A program made the position numbers and the translations under genes. A stretch of 64,000 bases of DNA from Buxus sempervirens (Eukaryota; Streptophyta; Magnoliopsida; Buxales; Buxaceae): NCBI GenBank assembly GCA_947561395.2, contig OX387186.1, forward strand, positions 40,009,220-40,073,219. The letters are read 5' to 3'. Each line of letters starts with the position of its first letter. The stretch's first letter is position 1. Below are positions 34,901 to 44,513 of the stretch, in pieces. The notes beneath the pieces were generated by a model. That model worked only from the letters and a program-made list of their open reading frames with translations, was not told where the DNA came from and searched no databases.

Positions 34901-37900
34901 GCTATGGAAGCCCAAGGTACCTCTTAAGATCAAAGCTTTTCTGTGGACAGCCCTTTTGTATAAAATTAACACCGCTGATCAAATCCAGAAAAGATGGAAA
35001 ATGAATGCCCTGTCCCCGCAGGTGTGCTTTATGTGTATGGAAGCAGAGGAGAGCATTGATCATTTGTTTGTTCAGTGCCAGTTTGCAAGAGCCGTGTGGA
35101 TGCAGATGTTACATATGATTGAGGTGTCATGGGTTCCACCTGTGACATTTCAGGATTGCTTTGTTCAATGGAAAATGGGGGGATTGGGGAGAAGAGGCCA
35201 TACCATGTATAGAGCAGTGTTTCATGCTGTTGTGTGGTCTATATGGTTGGAGTGAAATGGAAGGATCTTCCGAGATAGTTGGTCGACGGTGGACCAGGTG
35301 ATAGGGAGTATTCAGATAGCAGTGGCGTCATGGGTTTCAGTTCTTCCAGAATTTATGGATATTTCACTTTTAGATATAGTCAGGGAGTGGCATAGATAGT
35401 GCTACTCCACATCTACTGTAGAGGGGAGTTCGGTAAGAGGGATGGGTTCACACTTACCATGGGATGTTGGGTAGTTCTGGTGGAGGGTGGTCGTCCTTGG
35501 CACATTATTGAACGTCTTGTTTCGTAATGAGCCAAGATTCATTGTGGATATGAGCATTGATAGAGGGTGGTAATCATTTCTTGGGGGGCTTTTTGTGGTT
35601 GGTGTATAGGAGGTTTTTGGTTGGTTTTTGGTCATGTTGACATCCGCACGGATTTGTGTGCGTTGTACAGTTCTCTTTCTTTACTCACATATATATATAT
35701 ATAGATATATACATTACTAATCAAAAATAAATAAATCTCTTGCATTAAAGGGTATTTGAGGCACATTCTTTTCACTAAAGATTTTTTTCTTTGAAGTAGA
35801 TTGAAAAAAGGAATTTTTATCTCTCAATGCAAATATATAGCCAATATCTTGGATAAAACTTTTATACTGGAAGCAAGACCATCTACTTCTATTAAAGTGA
35901 ACAATATCTTCAAGATCAATGGTTTGATCGTCTTAATGATCAAATGCATTACCAGAAACCTGTTAGCAAGCTTATCTATTTCACCATACTCACTGGAGAC
36001 ATTGTGAATCGTGCTATTAAATTTAGTAATTTTCATTATAAGCATGGATAAAGGATGAGGTTGCGTCAGGTTAGCAGCCGGTGTAAAACTCTTGCTAAAT
36101 CTAAACATGACATGAATCTTGAATTAGAATCCCATTTACATGCTAGGTCATTGCTCATTTTAAGTGACGCGCTGTGACGGAGTCCAGTTGCAATGAGAAA
36201 TGAGCAAGAGTTGAGGGCGTCATCCGCAAACAACGCGCTGCAATGCCACCAGGTTGCAGTGAAAAGTGAGCAAGGGTTCTCGTGTCAAGTTAGATTAACA
36301 CAAGTAAAGAAGGTAGTCCAAGAGAGTAGGATTTGCTTATGTACTTGGAATATAAGAACCTTAACAGGGAAGAATCTAGAGTTAGAAGATACTATAAAGA
36401 AGAGGATAAATATAATGTGTTTACAAGAAACTAAATGAGTATAAGCTTTGACATACAAGGAAAGGTAATAATCGAAATGGGGTAAGAATAATGGTAGATA
36501 AAAATATGAAATATAATTTTGTTAGCGTTAAGAGAATTAATGATAGAATAACCTTGCTTAAATTAGTCATAGGTCAAGAAGTTGTAAATATTATTAGTGC
36601 CTATGCACCTCAAGTAGGCTTAGATGAAAGCATTTTTTTTTTTTGATAATTGATGAGATGAGATTTCATTAAGAAAAGAAAGGAAAGAAATACAGAGAGA
36701 AAGAAAAACAAGAAAAAGGAGCCACAAACCATGGGCCCCCCAAAAGAACTAAAAACAAACTAACTCTCCATACAATAAGCCATCTCTCCAAAGACCAGAA
36801 AACTACTAGTCGCTCCAAACTTAGCTAATCTGTCTGCAACACCATTGGCGGCTCTTGGTACATGTTTGAATGAGACATTCAAACCCTGCACCAAAGAGCG
36901 CGCCAATCTTATCAGTTCCAAATATCTCCATGGACCAGAATCCTCTCTCGTCATCCATCCCAAAATATTGGCGGCGTCCCCCTCAATTACAACCCCTTGA
37001 AGCCCCAAAGAATGAATGTAGTGAATCCCTGTGATAAGTGCCAATAACTCCGCCCGAGTAGAATCCGCTAGTCCGATAGGGCCACGATAAGCAGAAATGA
37101 CCTGACCCATGTGGTCCCTAAAGACTCCTCCAACACCTGCTAATCCTGGATTTCCCAGAGAGCTTCCATCAAAATTCAGCTTAATGAACCCTTCAGGAGG
37201 TGGTGCCCAAGCACAAATAGGTACAACCACTACAGGGGAAGAAAAACAAACCGTAGCCCAACTCCTCATCATATCATTACCGGAAATGTCATGGAACTCA
37301 AGGTACCTGTTAGCCCATAATACAACCGATAATCTAATAGCTTCAACTACTGACCATCTAGGGGATTTTTTATCCTCAAAGATTCTTCTATTTCGTTCCT
37401 TCCAGATAAACCACAAAACTGCATGAAATAGTAATTTGTATAGAATCTTTCCCCTCTTTCCAATGCCTGGGAATCTCCACTGATCAAGCAAGTCAATGAC
37501 CTTCTCTAGCATAGCCCAAAAAACACCAATCTCCCCAATAAAATAACTCCAGATGAAAGCATTAAAAGACTTTCTTGGGAAGAAATAGATGGGTTGATAC
37601 AAGACATATCTAAAAGTGAAAGGATATTTATAGGAGGGATTTAAATAGTCATGTAGGTGATGAGAGTGATGGTTATAATAGAATTCATGGAAGAAGAGAC
37701 TTTAGTCAAAGGAACAAAATGAGAAGATCGGTCTTTGAGTTCGCTGTAGCATATGACCTTGCTTTAGCAAATACCTTTTTCAAAGAGAATTGAACATTTG
37801 GTGACTTTTAAAAGTAGATCAAATTGGAGTCAAATTGACTTTTTCTTCTTCTTAAAAGGACTAAACTAGCTACTTGTAGAGATTGTAAGGTTATTCCAGG

Positions 37901-40900
37901 CAAGAAATTAGCTTCACAACATAGGTTAATGGAGATGGATATTTGTCTTAAAAAGTAGGAAAAACAAATACACTAAAACAAACCCAAAAATAAAATTATG
38001 GAAGTTAGAGAAAATAAATTTAGTAATTTTTAAGAATAAGTCAATGAAAGGCCAGTTGGGATCTTATGGGTGATCCAGCTAGAATATGGAATAAAATGGC
38101 CAAATGCATCACAAGACTTGGAAAGAAGTATTAAGAGAATGGCGAGGTAGTATTCCAGCTCATTAGGAAACTTGTTGGTGGAGTGATGTAGTCCAAGAAG
38201 CTATCAAAAAGAAAAGACATTATTATAAAACTTGGCAAAAGATTAAAACCCCAAGAAAACTTAGAAAGGCAAAAAAAAATGTTAAAAAAGAAACTAAGAA
38301 GCAGTGTCATTAAAGGTGCTCGCCTAGACGCCTAGGCGTTTTTTTAAAAGTTAAAGCGATGCTAGCCTAGGCTATTCTCGCCTAGGCTAGCGCCTATGTG
38401 AATAGGCGGCCGCTGGGCACTAAGGCAGTCGCCTCATACCACTTATTTTAATTATTATATGTAGTGTGAAGTAAATTATTGATATATGTTTTTAACATAT
38501 AAAATTATACTTTATTAACACATTATAAGCCACAGAAACGAAGCATTAATAAAAGGGTTTTGAATCTTGGTGAACCCGCAAAGAAGAGAACAAGAGAAAA
38601 AGAACCATGCACGGCAAGAACTTGCTTTCAACCGAAATTGGATGCTACCTAAATACAATCCTTTAGAAATCATTTCTGTTTTTCTTTCGAATCAAAGAAT
38701 TTCTGGTTTTTTGGGTTCTGTTTGTTTTCTCAAGTGTAAGAACATATCTTTTTTTTATTATCCATAAAGGACGTCTTTTTTTTTTCGTTATGTTTAATCA
38801 ACTATTTTATGTTATTTTTTTTGAAAATGGTACATTTTTATTTGTGTTGTATTTAAAAATCAATTGTGTTTATTTGTTGTCTTTAAAATTACACTCAAAG
38901 AGCAAAATATACATGTGTTAGATGTAGATAAACACAACAATACAAATAATTCTAGTAACTTCTTAAGGAAAAAAAATTATCGCCTCGGCACCTAGGCTAC
39001 AAGTAGGTCTATCGCCTGGCTTTGCCGAGGCAATTTTATACCATTGCTAAGAAGAAAATTAGTGAAGCTAAAAATCATGCCTATGGAAACTCATATGATA
39101 AGCAACGTTTGACATTTCGCAAAATTTCACCAAAATTTCCATTTCACAAGGTCAGCAACACAAAATGCCTGGGGAAAATGAGATTTCCCTAGCTTCATTG
39201 CATTTCCTTGATTTTGGCATTTTGCAAAATGTCGGCAAAATTTCGGTGAGATCTAGCAAAATTTCTCCAAATTTCCGAAGATTTCCCCCTGTATGCATTT
39301 AATATGAATGTATTAAACCAAAAAAAAAAAACACAAGAAGATTTGAAAAACACATATTTACCCATTTCCCCCACTGGGGAAGTGTGGGGAAATATACCCT
39401 AATTTCGCCGAAATTCAGTGAAATTTCACTGGATCTCCCACAGCAAAATTTCAGTGAAATGGGAAAATTTTATCCTTGATGATAAGTTCGATACTAAAGA
39501 AGGTCAAAACTTTATTTATATTAGCAAAATTTTAAAAAAGGAAAACGAGGGACTTAGATCAAGGTAAATGTATTAAAAGAAAAAATTCAAGAGTTTTGGT
39601 AAAAGATGAAGAGATTAAATAAAGGTCGAAAGGATATTTAATGAAATCATTAAATGGAGACAGTACACATAAATTTGGATTCTTGTATGGATGATAGCAG
39701 TAATGGAACTAGAGAACAAATCTATATTCACAGGGTTCGAGTTGTAAAAGTTAAAGATGCTACAATCAAAATAAGAATAGGAAAAGCTTTAGGCCCATAT
39801 GGCATCTCTATATAGGTGTGGAAGTGCATGGGATATATTGGTGTATTTTGGTTGACCAAATTATTTAATGAAATTTTAAGGATCGGGAAAATGGCAAATG
39901 CTTGGAAGATTAATACAATAATACCAATATATAAGAATAAAGGAGATGTATAGGAATGTGCAAATAACCATGGCATCAAACTTATGAATCACAAAATTGT
40001 GCGAGAGTGATTGAACATAGATTAAGGCTATAACTAGAGTGACAAAAAACCAATTTGGATTTATGCCTAGAAGATCCACTATCGAAGCTATATATTTACT
40101 TAGACAGTTAGAAAAGTTTAGACAAAAGAAAAAAGATTTACATATGGTTTTTATTGATTTAGAAAAAGCATATGATAGGGTTCCAAGAGAATTAATTTGG
40201 TGGACTTTGTATAAAAAAAAGTATACCAATGAAATATATTGATGTAATGAAAAAATATGAATGTAGGAGCCTTAACAAAAGTGAAAACTGTTGGCGGTGA
40301 GACAACTGATTTCCAAGTTAAGATAGGTTTGAATCAAAGGTCAGCTATTAGTCCTTAACTTTTTGCTTTAGTTTTAGATGAGTTGACGAGTCATATTCAA
40401 GATGAGGTGCCTTGGTTTACATTATTTACAGATGATGGAGTACTGGGAGTAACACTAGAAAAGAAGTAAATATTAAGTTAGAATTGTGGGTAAACACCTT
40501 AGAATAAAAAGGTTTTAAAATAAGCAGTGCAAAGACTGAATATATGAAATGCCATTTTAATACAAATAACAATATAACTAATGAAACTATTAGAATTGAG
40601 AATCAGGAAATACCATTAATTAATAAGTTCCAATATCTTGGATCAATGGTACAAAAAGATGGAGAAATTGACGAAGATGTTGCACATACAACTAGAGCTG
40701 ATTGGCTTAAGTGGAGAGGTGCTTCTAGCGTTTTGTATGATAAGCATGTCCCACTTAAATTAAAGTATAAGTTTTATAAGATAGTAATTAGACCAGCTAT
40801 ATTGTATGGTATAGAATGTTGAGTGGCAAAGAATCAATATGTTTAGAAGATGAGTGTTACTGGGATAAGAATGCTAAGATGGACTTGTAGGAAACTAAGA

Positions 40901-43900
40901 AAGACAAAATAAGAAATGAAGACATTCTAAAGTGGTTAGGCATAGCATGCATTAAGGATAAAATGGAGGAGAGTAGGTTAAGCTAATTTGGTCACATAAA
41001 GCAAAGACCTAGAGATGCACCTATAAGAAGATATGAAATTATGCACATCGAAGGGCCTAAGCGAGTAAGAAGTTGACCTAAAAAGACATGGATGGAATAT
41101 ATAAAACAAGACTGACAAAAACGTAGATTAACTGAAGATATGATTTTAAAATGAAATGGAGAAACAAGATTCGTGTCACCGACCCCACTTTGGTGGGAAC
41201 TAGCTTATGATGATATGATGTCAGTATAATCATTCCTTGGATGCCACTTGCTTTATTTTCAAGTACTTAAATCTATCACCAGAACAAGTGTCTGTACCAA
41301 AATTATGGTCATTTATCTATGGTAGTTTAGGTGATGCTGCTGAGGCTGGCGTTTATAATGATCAGAGTTCAACCAGTGGTTATTGCACCTTTGTTGGGGA
41401 AAATTTAGTAATCTATAGGAACAACAAACATGGACTGGTTTCTAATTCAAGTTCAGAGGTGGAAAGCCATGACATGTCTCAAACTACTTGTGGATTCCTT
41501 TGGCTTTGTTAATTTCTTTGAATGATGTAAGTTTACCCTACAATACCAATGATACTTCATTTTGACAATCAAGCTACGGTTCATATCATGTGAATTTTGT
41601 ACTCCAAGAAAGGACTAACATATTCAGCTAAATTATTACTTTGTGAGAAAAGGTTAGCCTACAGTTATATATTTATTTATTTTTTGATCGGTACGGTTAG
41701 TGTACAGTTATAGCCAGACCTTTTGTCAAATCCAAGAATACATCCACAGATATCTTAACTAAGGCTATGAGACACATAAGAACTTAGACAGTTAGACTAC
41801 CTTGTTGAGCATGTTAGGCACACATGGCATTCTTGCTCCAGCTTGCGGCCAAGTGCGAAGAAATATGATATTTCTATGCACTTGCTAGTGGGCTTTCTAC
41901 CTCAAACTTTGTTCACCAAGGGATTTGAACTCAGATCTATTAGTTTTCCAAAATCAGGCCTTACCAGCTGGGCAAAATACCAATTGGTTAAGTTTCAATT
42001 TACTATAACAAGTCCTAATTTTTAGGTTAACCTATACATTTTATCTTCTTTGGTGCGAATGATGATCATTCTATTTACACACCATGTCACTTCATAACAC
42101 CTAGGCTTGCTACTTACTCCTATTTTGCTCTAGTTCAGGTTTGTAATATGTTCAGGAAGAATTAACTTGAAGCAACTTCCTCAACCAAAAAGGAGGGCAA
42201 CAGAATCAAAAGGGAGCTGCATGAACACTGATATATGGGGATCATAAGAACACCCATGGTCAAGAAAATGAGAACTAACTTGGGACAGCTCACAATCTGT
42301 ATCAGATGGTTGGAACATTAAGCCTCTGTTTCTTTTGTTTGCTTTCTGCAAGGATCAATATTTTTCATTTCTGCATTGTATTGGCCCAAAGCTACAGTGT
42401 ATCTAGGGTTTTGAAGCCCCTCTTCCAAGAAAACCATGATAAACCAGATAATAAAATTTCATGTTACGATCAGTTCACAAGTCATAATGAAGTTTTACAA
42501 TTTGTTTCTCTAATCAAATCAATGATGCAAAGATGGGGAAATTTTATAAGAAAATAAAAATCTTACCAACTTATCACTCCACCCTAGGATAAGAGTATGG
42601 CCTTTCTCTACTACCTCACTTCTTCCCTTCCTCAATGAGTCAAACTTCTCTGATATTGCATCAGAAACAAGTCCAAGCATCATTGCAAAAATAAGCATCC
42701 CACCAAAACTTATGGAAACTGAAACTAGCCTGGGACCAATTCCCTCAGAATTTGCATGATTGCCTGAATCAGCTATATAAGTCCAAGATAACCAAAGGGA
42801 ATCTGCCAAGTTATCATCAGTAACACCAAAGAGTGCCAGTCCACCAAGAAAAATAAGTAGTAGAGTTGAAATTAGCAATGCCAATGACTTTGCATATGGG
42901 TAGACTGATAAAGACACATCAATCCAATATGCTAGCTGCTTGTTTAGAGAAACTTCTTCTGATGCATTGTCTGACAATTTCCTCGACTTAGAGACATAAT
43001 CAATGTACTTCAAAATGAGGAGAGGTATGGATAGAATTGTGACAGAGACAATCAAAGCGGAATGTTTCAAGCTCTTATTAGGAAGATGATCACTCTCCTG
43101 CAATATGGAATTGGCAATATCCATAGGCTCCAACAAACTGCACGCTTGTAATCTCGCATTGAGCTTGGAGAGCTGGACCTGCAAGCACAAATTTGACTTT
43201 GTCTATAAATTTTTGGTAGTATGAAAACCATTGGATACAGCATCTGTACGATCAACTCATCTAAGCCAGACCAGACCAGGAAACTGAAAGAATCCAGTTC
43301 TATAGGAAGAAAATAACAAAAATCATAACAGAGAACCATATATAACTCTCTGATTCAATTACTATCCATTCAGGCCGTTTGAGTTATAGCATCAATCAGA
43401 TAGTTCAACTGGATGTATGCCCACTGAAATTTATAGAAACGGATTGGTTCTACCAGATTGAAGTGCCATACAACAAGAACACACATCTATGGGTCCTTTT
43501 GGGTTCAGTGATTTCTATATGAGCAGCAAATAGAAGGAAATAAGTCACATGGCTTATCAGCAGCAAACTCAGAAATGTGTCAATCCATTTAAACAAAGCA
43601 TGAAAAGGATCCTATTTTTTTCTAATTTCTTAATGAAACTAAGCGGAAAGCCAAAAAACAAATTTTATAAAATGGAGAAAAGATTACAGATACAAAGGTC
43701 AACTTACCTGTAAATCATTAACCTGATTGTGCAATGAGAAGTTTTTGTGTAGAAGAGAAGCGAAAGCTATAATCACAATCTGCAATTATAAACAATACAA
43801 CTATTAACATCAGGCTTTTTTGATTGCATAAGACGACCGAAATAGTTCAAACAAAAATCGAGCAAGTCAACAAAATTCCAAGAAAAGTAACTCACCGACG

Positions 43901-44327
43901 CCATAAAAGCAATCTTCCATCGGATCTTCAATCTAAAACTCAGGAAACCCAGAAGTCTCTCTCCAGCCGACGTTTTTTTCTCCGAAACATCAGATTTCTC
44001 TGGCTTTTCGTCCGAAGCAACCTCGACAGGATTGCGCATCTCCGTTTCTTCATTCCGGCGAGCAAAATCGATCCTCCGACGAATTCCGGCATACTTTATG
44101 TCGTCCTTGTGAGGTACTCGGCCAGACGACGAGAAACTCTGATTCAATGACGGTGGCTTCAGAGATCTCGAACCTGAAAGGTAGTGTTTCGTAATCTTAG
44201 GGTTTGTGGAAAATCTTCGAGGAGTTTTGACAGATTTAGAGGAAGGAGTTGAGTGTATGAAGGAAGGAGACGGGAAGAACCAGTCCCTGTGGCCGGAAGG
44301 GAACGGCTCGGAATCAGAAGAGGACAT
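16752..44327 (-). CDS. CASTOR: CASTOR nuclear-envelope ion channel (12 coding exons)
   Basis: This is a CASTOR/POLLUX-family cation channel. The family acts in the nuclear envelope and is needed for nuclear calcium spiking in the common symbiosis pathway. Coding exons on the minus strand are 43896-44327, 43708-43779, 42567-43178, 33928-34110, 33320-33379, 33039-33242, 32592-32840, 28635-28733 (or 28788-28886), 27686-27880, 27032-27124, 19127-19393 and 16752-16970. They sum to 2685 nt, or 894 residues plus stop, and all introns are phase 0. Four membrane segments (about 137-155, 207-227, 261-287, 319-343) surround the pore filter ADSGNHA (304-310). Two RCK-like regions follow (GWSDKL near 367-372 and CGWRRD near 626-631). 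The start at 44327 ([12 protein letters not shown]) fits the family; an in-frame ATG five codons upstream (44342) is the alternative. No disruption was seen. CASTOR rather than POLLUX is favoured by the N-terminus ([10 protein letters not shown]) and the overall match. Confidence 0.95.
18443..18495. repeat. Trinucleotide microsatellite in CASTOR intron 11
   Basis: AATGAT, GATGAT and AACAAC repeats in succession within the intron. Confidence 0.85.
19127..19393 (-). CDS. CASTOR: CASTOR exon 11 (734-822)
   Basis: Encodes [20 protein letters not shown], then [20 protein letters not shown] and the helix ending [12 protein letters not shown]. Acceptor TTTCAG, donor GTAAGC. Confidence 0.95.
19850..24430 (-). 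pseudogene. Degraded Copia retrotransposon in CASTOR intron 10
   Basis: The order on the minus strand is gag start ([10 protein letters not shown] near 24170), a gag block [16 protein letters not shown] near 23470, a zinc-knuckle-like CIHCC with [10 protein letters not shown] near 23110-23220, integrase pieces ([20 protein letters not shown] near 22130, then PSSVLN and [12 protein letters not shown]), reverse transcriptase ([20 protein letters not shown] near 21080-21120), and the RNase H tail near 19950-20050. Each block is broken by stops and frame changes. LTRs were not identified. It is an old, inactive copy inserted in the same orientation as CASTOR. Confidence 0.8.
25603..25857. repeat. 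Tandem duplication, 2 x about 128 bp, in CASTOR intron 10
   Basis: The block starting GGAAATAATAAATGTA at 25603 recurs from 25731 and includes GAAATAGTTCTTGGAGTC, TTTTATCTAGAAGATATG and ATTGATATGCCAAAA in the same order. The copies differ by scattered substitutions and small indels. Confidence 0.85.
27032..27124 (-). CDS. CASTOR: CASTOR exon 10, 31 codons (703-733)
   Basis: Encodes [20 protein letters not shown] and [11 protein letters not shown]. Acceptor TATACAG, donor GTACTA. Found by protein continuity. The 7.6 kb intron 10 downstream contains a Copia relic. Confidence 0.92.
27536..27570 (+). repeat. GGGA-rich tract, G-quadruplex potential
   Basis: Consecutive GGGA units framed by G5 and G7 runs lie in CASTOR intron 9 on the non-template side of the minus-strand transcript. 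The pre-mRNA would carry the C/T-rich complement. Confidence 0.8.
27686..27880 (-). CDS. CASTOR: CASTOR exon 9 (638-702)
   Basis: Encodes [32 protein letters not shown] and [20 protein letters not shown], the second RCK-like region. Acceptor CTTTCAG, donor GTGAGT. Confidence 0.95.
27929..28413 (-). mobile_element. 5'-truncated L1-type LINE in CASTOR intron 8
   Basis: A 20-bp direct repeat (27909-27928 and 28414-28433, containing GGAACTTAAACATG) flanks the element, and an A run on the minus strand abuts the left copy. The body encodes a zinc-binding reverse-transcriptase tail ([15 protein letters not shown] near 28345-28410, then [16 protein letters not shown] near 28195-28250). The perfect duplication points to a fairly recent insertion, about 200 bp downstream of exon 8a. 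Confidence 0.9.
28635..28733 (-). CDS. CASTOR: CASTOR exon 8a, alternative 33-codon exon
   Basis: Encodes [18 protein letters not shown] followed by [15 protein letters not shown], the form that matches the well-known legume CASTOR sequence. It is 99 nt, phase 0, with acceptor TTCTGCAG and donor GTAATG. Only 54 bp lies between the 8b donor and this acceptor, shorter than normal plant introns, so the two are unlikely to be spliced to each other. Confidence 0.93.
28788..28886 (-). CDS. CASTOR: CASTOR exon 8b, alternative 33-codon exon
   Basis: This exon comes first in transcription order. It encodes [18 protein letters not shown] followed by [15 protein letters not shown]. It is exactly 99 nt, phase 0 at both ends, with acceptor TCGTTCAG and a consensus donor GTAAGT. 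It aligns without gaps to exon 8a with 12 of 33 identical residues, centred on CGWRRD. The DIDDMI wording resembles POLLUX proteins. It is open and intact, so I read it as a functional alternative to 8a rather than debris. Confidence 0.8.
28887..29530. other. CASTOR intron 7, proximal part
   Basis: AT-rich intron sequence between exon 8b and the solo LTR. No feature is recognised. Confidence 0.5.
29531..32029 (+). mobile_element. 2.5 kb solo LTR in CASTOR intron 7
   Basis: It starts TGTAAAATCCCAG and ends GGAGCGTTACA, giving TGTAA...TTACA inverted ends. Both sides carry the 5-bp duplication ACCTG (29526-29530 and 32030-32034). There is no internal coding region. Length and ends fit a chromovirus (Tekay/Del-like) solo LTR left by recombination. 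A GC-richer segment with CGCTCGAGCG palindromes lies at about 30470-30650. Orientation is inferred from the resemblance of the left end to TGTAACACCCC-type LTR starts. Confidence 0.8.
32592..32840 (-). CDS. CASTOR: CASTOR exon 7 (522-604)
   Basis: Encodes [20 protein letters not shown] to the acidic [17 protein letters not shown] linker ending ALPM. The donor ATG/GTGCTT is weak. That may matter because the next splice chooses between two alternative exons. The 3.7 kb intron that follows holds a solo LTR. Confidence 0.93.
33039..33242 (-). CDS. CASTOR: CASTOR exon 6 (454-521)
   Basis: Encodes [20 protein letters not shown] through [20 protein letters not shown], a strongly conserved part of the first RCK-like region. 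A 77-bp intron separates it from exon 5. Acceptor GGTACAG, donor GTCAGT. Confidence 0.95.
33320..33379 (-). CDS. CASTOR: CASTOR exon 5, 20 codons (434-453)
   Basis: A micro-exon encoding [20 protein letters not shown], the strand-loop segment of the RCK-like fold. Acceptor TCTGCAG and donor GTCTAG flank it. It is missed by simple frame scans. Confidence 0.9.
33928..34110 (-). CDS. CASTOR: CASTOR exon 4: first RCK-like region (373-433)
   Basis: Encodes [20 protein letters not shown], then the acidic helix of a Rossmann-like fold and [19 protein letters not shown]. Acceptor AATTCAG, donor GTATGC. The 8.4 kb intron 3 before it is filled with transposons. Confidence 0.95.
34626..35729 (+). mobile_element. 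5'-truncated L1-type LINE in CASTOR intron 3
   Basis: An exact 21-bp duplication flanks it (34605-34625 and 35730-35750, containing AATCTCTTGCATTAAAG). The body encodes the zinc-binding tail of an L1 ORF2 ([47 protein letters not shown]) from about 34743 to 35255, then a stop. It is inserted antisense to CASTOR. Confidence 0.9.
35760..36130 (+). pseudogene. Copia pol fragment, part 1 (split by an RTE LINE)
   Basis: [20 protein letters not shown], followed in another frame by a [11 protein letters not shown] piece, matches the Copia reverse-transcriptase connection region on the plus strand. It breaks off where the RTE LINE begins; the matching RNase H part lies at 41225-41810. Confidence 0.6.
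36635..37550 (-). mobile_element. L1 3' fragment with RNase H, nested in the RTE
   Basis: A 13-bp duplication AGATGAAAGCATT (36622-36634 and 37551-37563) flanks it, and an A run on the minus strand lies at the left end. The open frame encodes the end of an L1 ORF2 with an RNase H domain ([56 protein letters not shown]); D-E-D-D residues look present. Confidence 0.9.
38302..39046. mobile_element. hAT MITE, 745 bp, nested in the RTE
   Basis: An exact 8-bp duplication CTAAGAAG flanks it (38294-38301 and 39047-39054). The ends are CAGTGTCATTAAAGGTGC and, in reverse complement, CAATGGTATAAAATTGCC. GCCTAGGCG phrases lie next to both ends. It has no coding capacity. Confidence 0.9.
39103..39478. 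mobile_element. hAT MITE, 376 bp, nested in the RTE
   Basis: An exact 8-bp duplication ATGATAAG flanks it (39095-39102 and 39479-39486). The ends are CAACGTTTGACATTTCGC and, in reverse complement, CAAGGATAAAATTTTCCC. The body is made of inverted AAATTTC/GAAATTT phrases. Confidence 0.9.
41225..41810 (+). pseudogene. Copia RNase H fragment, part 2
   Basis: Shows a [10 protein letters not shown] piece and then [20 protein letters not shown] and [20 protein letters not shown], the Copia RNase H signature, with a DILTKA-like tail near 41750. Same orientation as the fragment at 35760, from which the RTE LINE seems to have split it. Confidence 0.75.
42567..43178 (-). CDS. CASTOR: CASTOR exon 3: pore module (residues 169-372)
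   Basis: The largest exon holds membrane segments 2 to 4, the pore helix and the selectivity filter ADSGNHA at about 304-310, followed by [20 protein letters not shown], and ends at GWSDKL, the start of the first RCK-like fold. The filter keeps Ser; legume DMI1/POLLUX proteins are known for an Ala at this place. The acceptor is TTGCAG and the donor GTAAGA. Confidence 0.95.
43708..43779 (-). CDS. CASTOR: CASTOR exon 2 (residues 145-168)
   Basis: A 24-codon exon finishing membrane segment 1 ([11 protein letters not shown]) and starting a short coiled region (LHNQVNDLQ). The acceptor is ATTGCAG and the donor GTAAGT. It is too small to show as a long open frame and was found by protein continuity. 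Confidence 0.9.
43896..44327 (-). CDS. CASTOR: CASTOR exon 1 (residues 1-144)
   Basis: Encodes the Ser/Pro/Arg-rich N-terminal tail ([10 protein letters not shown], then basic stretches RRRIDFARR) and the first residues of membrane segment 1 (KIAFMAS). The donor is TCG followed by GTGAGT. The tail is the least conserved part of the family and faces away from the RCK ring. Confidence 0.93.
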
Positions 44328-44513
44328 GTTAGGAATTTGCATAAAATGATCGGGGCATTTCGCAAAGCTACTTTTTGAAATTTTGATGCTTTTTTTTTTG
44401 AAATTTTGATGCTGATAAGGCAGATGCTCTTCGTAAAGATTAATAAGCCGTTGAAGTTTCCTTTTTTGTCTTTAGTTATTGGCATCATTGGACAGGTCGG
44501 AAGGCAATATATA
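44328..44513 (-). promoter_or_regulatory. Remaining CASTOR 5' flank
   Basis: Only about 186 bp separates the CASTOR start codon from the 3' end of the upstream LINE. A TATATAT string (44507-44513, read on minus as ATATATATT) is the only TATA-like motif, about 180 bp before the ATG. The phrase TTTTTGAAATTTTGATGCT occurs twice in tandem near 44371-44412. Which part is promoter and which is 5' UTR cannot be told. Confidence 0.35.

Larger units (their letters stand above)
36140..41220 (+). pseudogene. RTE-type LINE, interrupted and broken
   Basis: The endonuclease start ([20 protein letters not shown], 36330-36390) leads to an endonuclease middle ([17 protein letters not shown] near 37580-37620, then a GGDLN-like site after a frame change). 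Reverse transcriptase follows ([18 protein letters not shown] and [19 protein letters not shown], 40050-40200), then a C-terminal block ([19 protein letters not shown], 40755-40822). The element carries an L1 piece and two hAT MITEs and has many stops. The outer borders are approximate. Confidence 0.8.

Noticed and set aside
42306..42557. Plus-strand frames across CASTOR exon 3 and its flank
   Set aside because: Antisense shadows of the channel exon; no family match.
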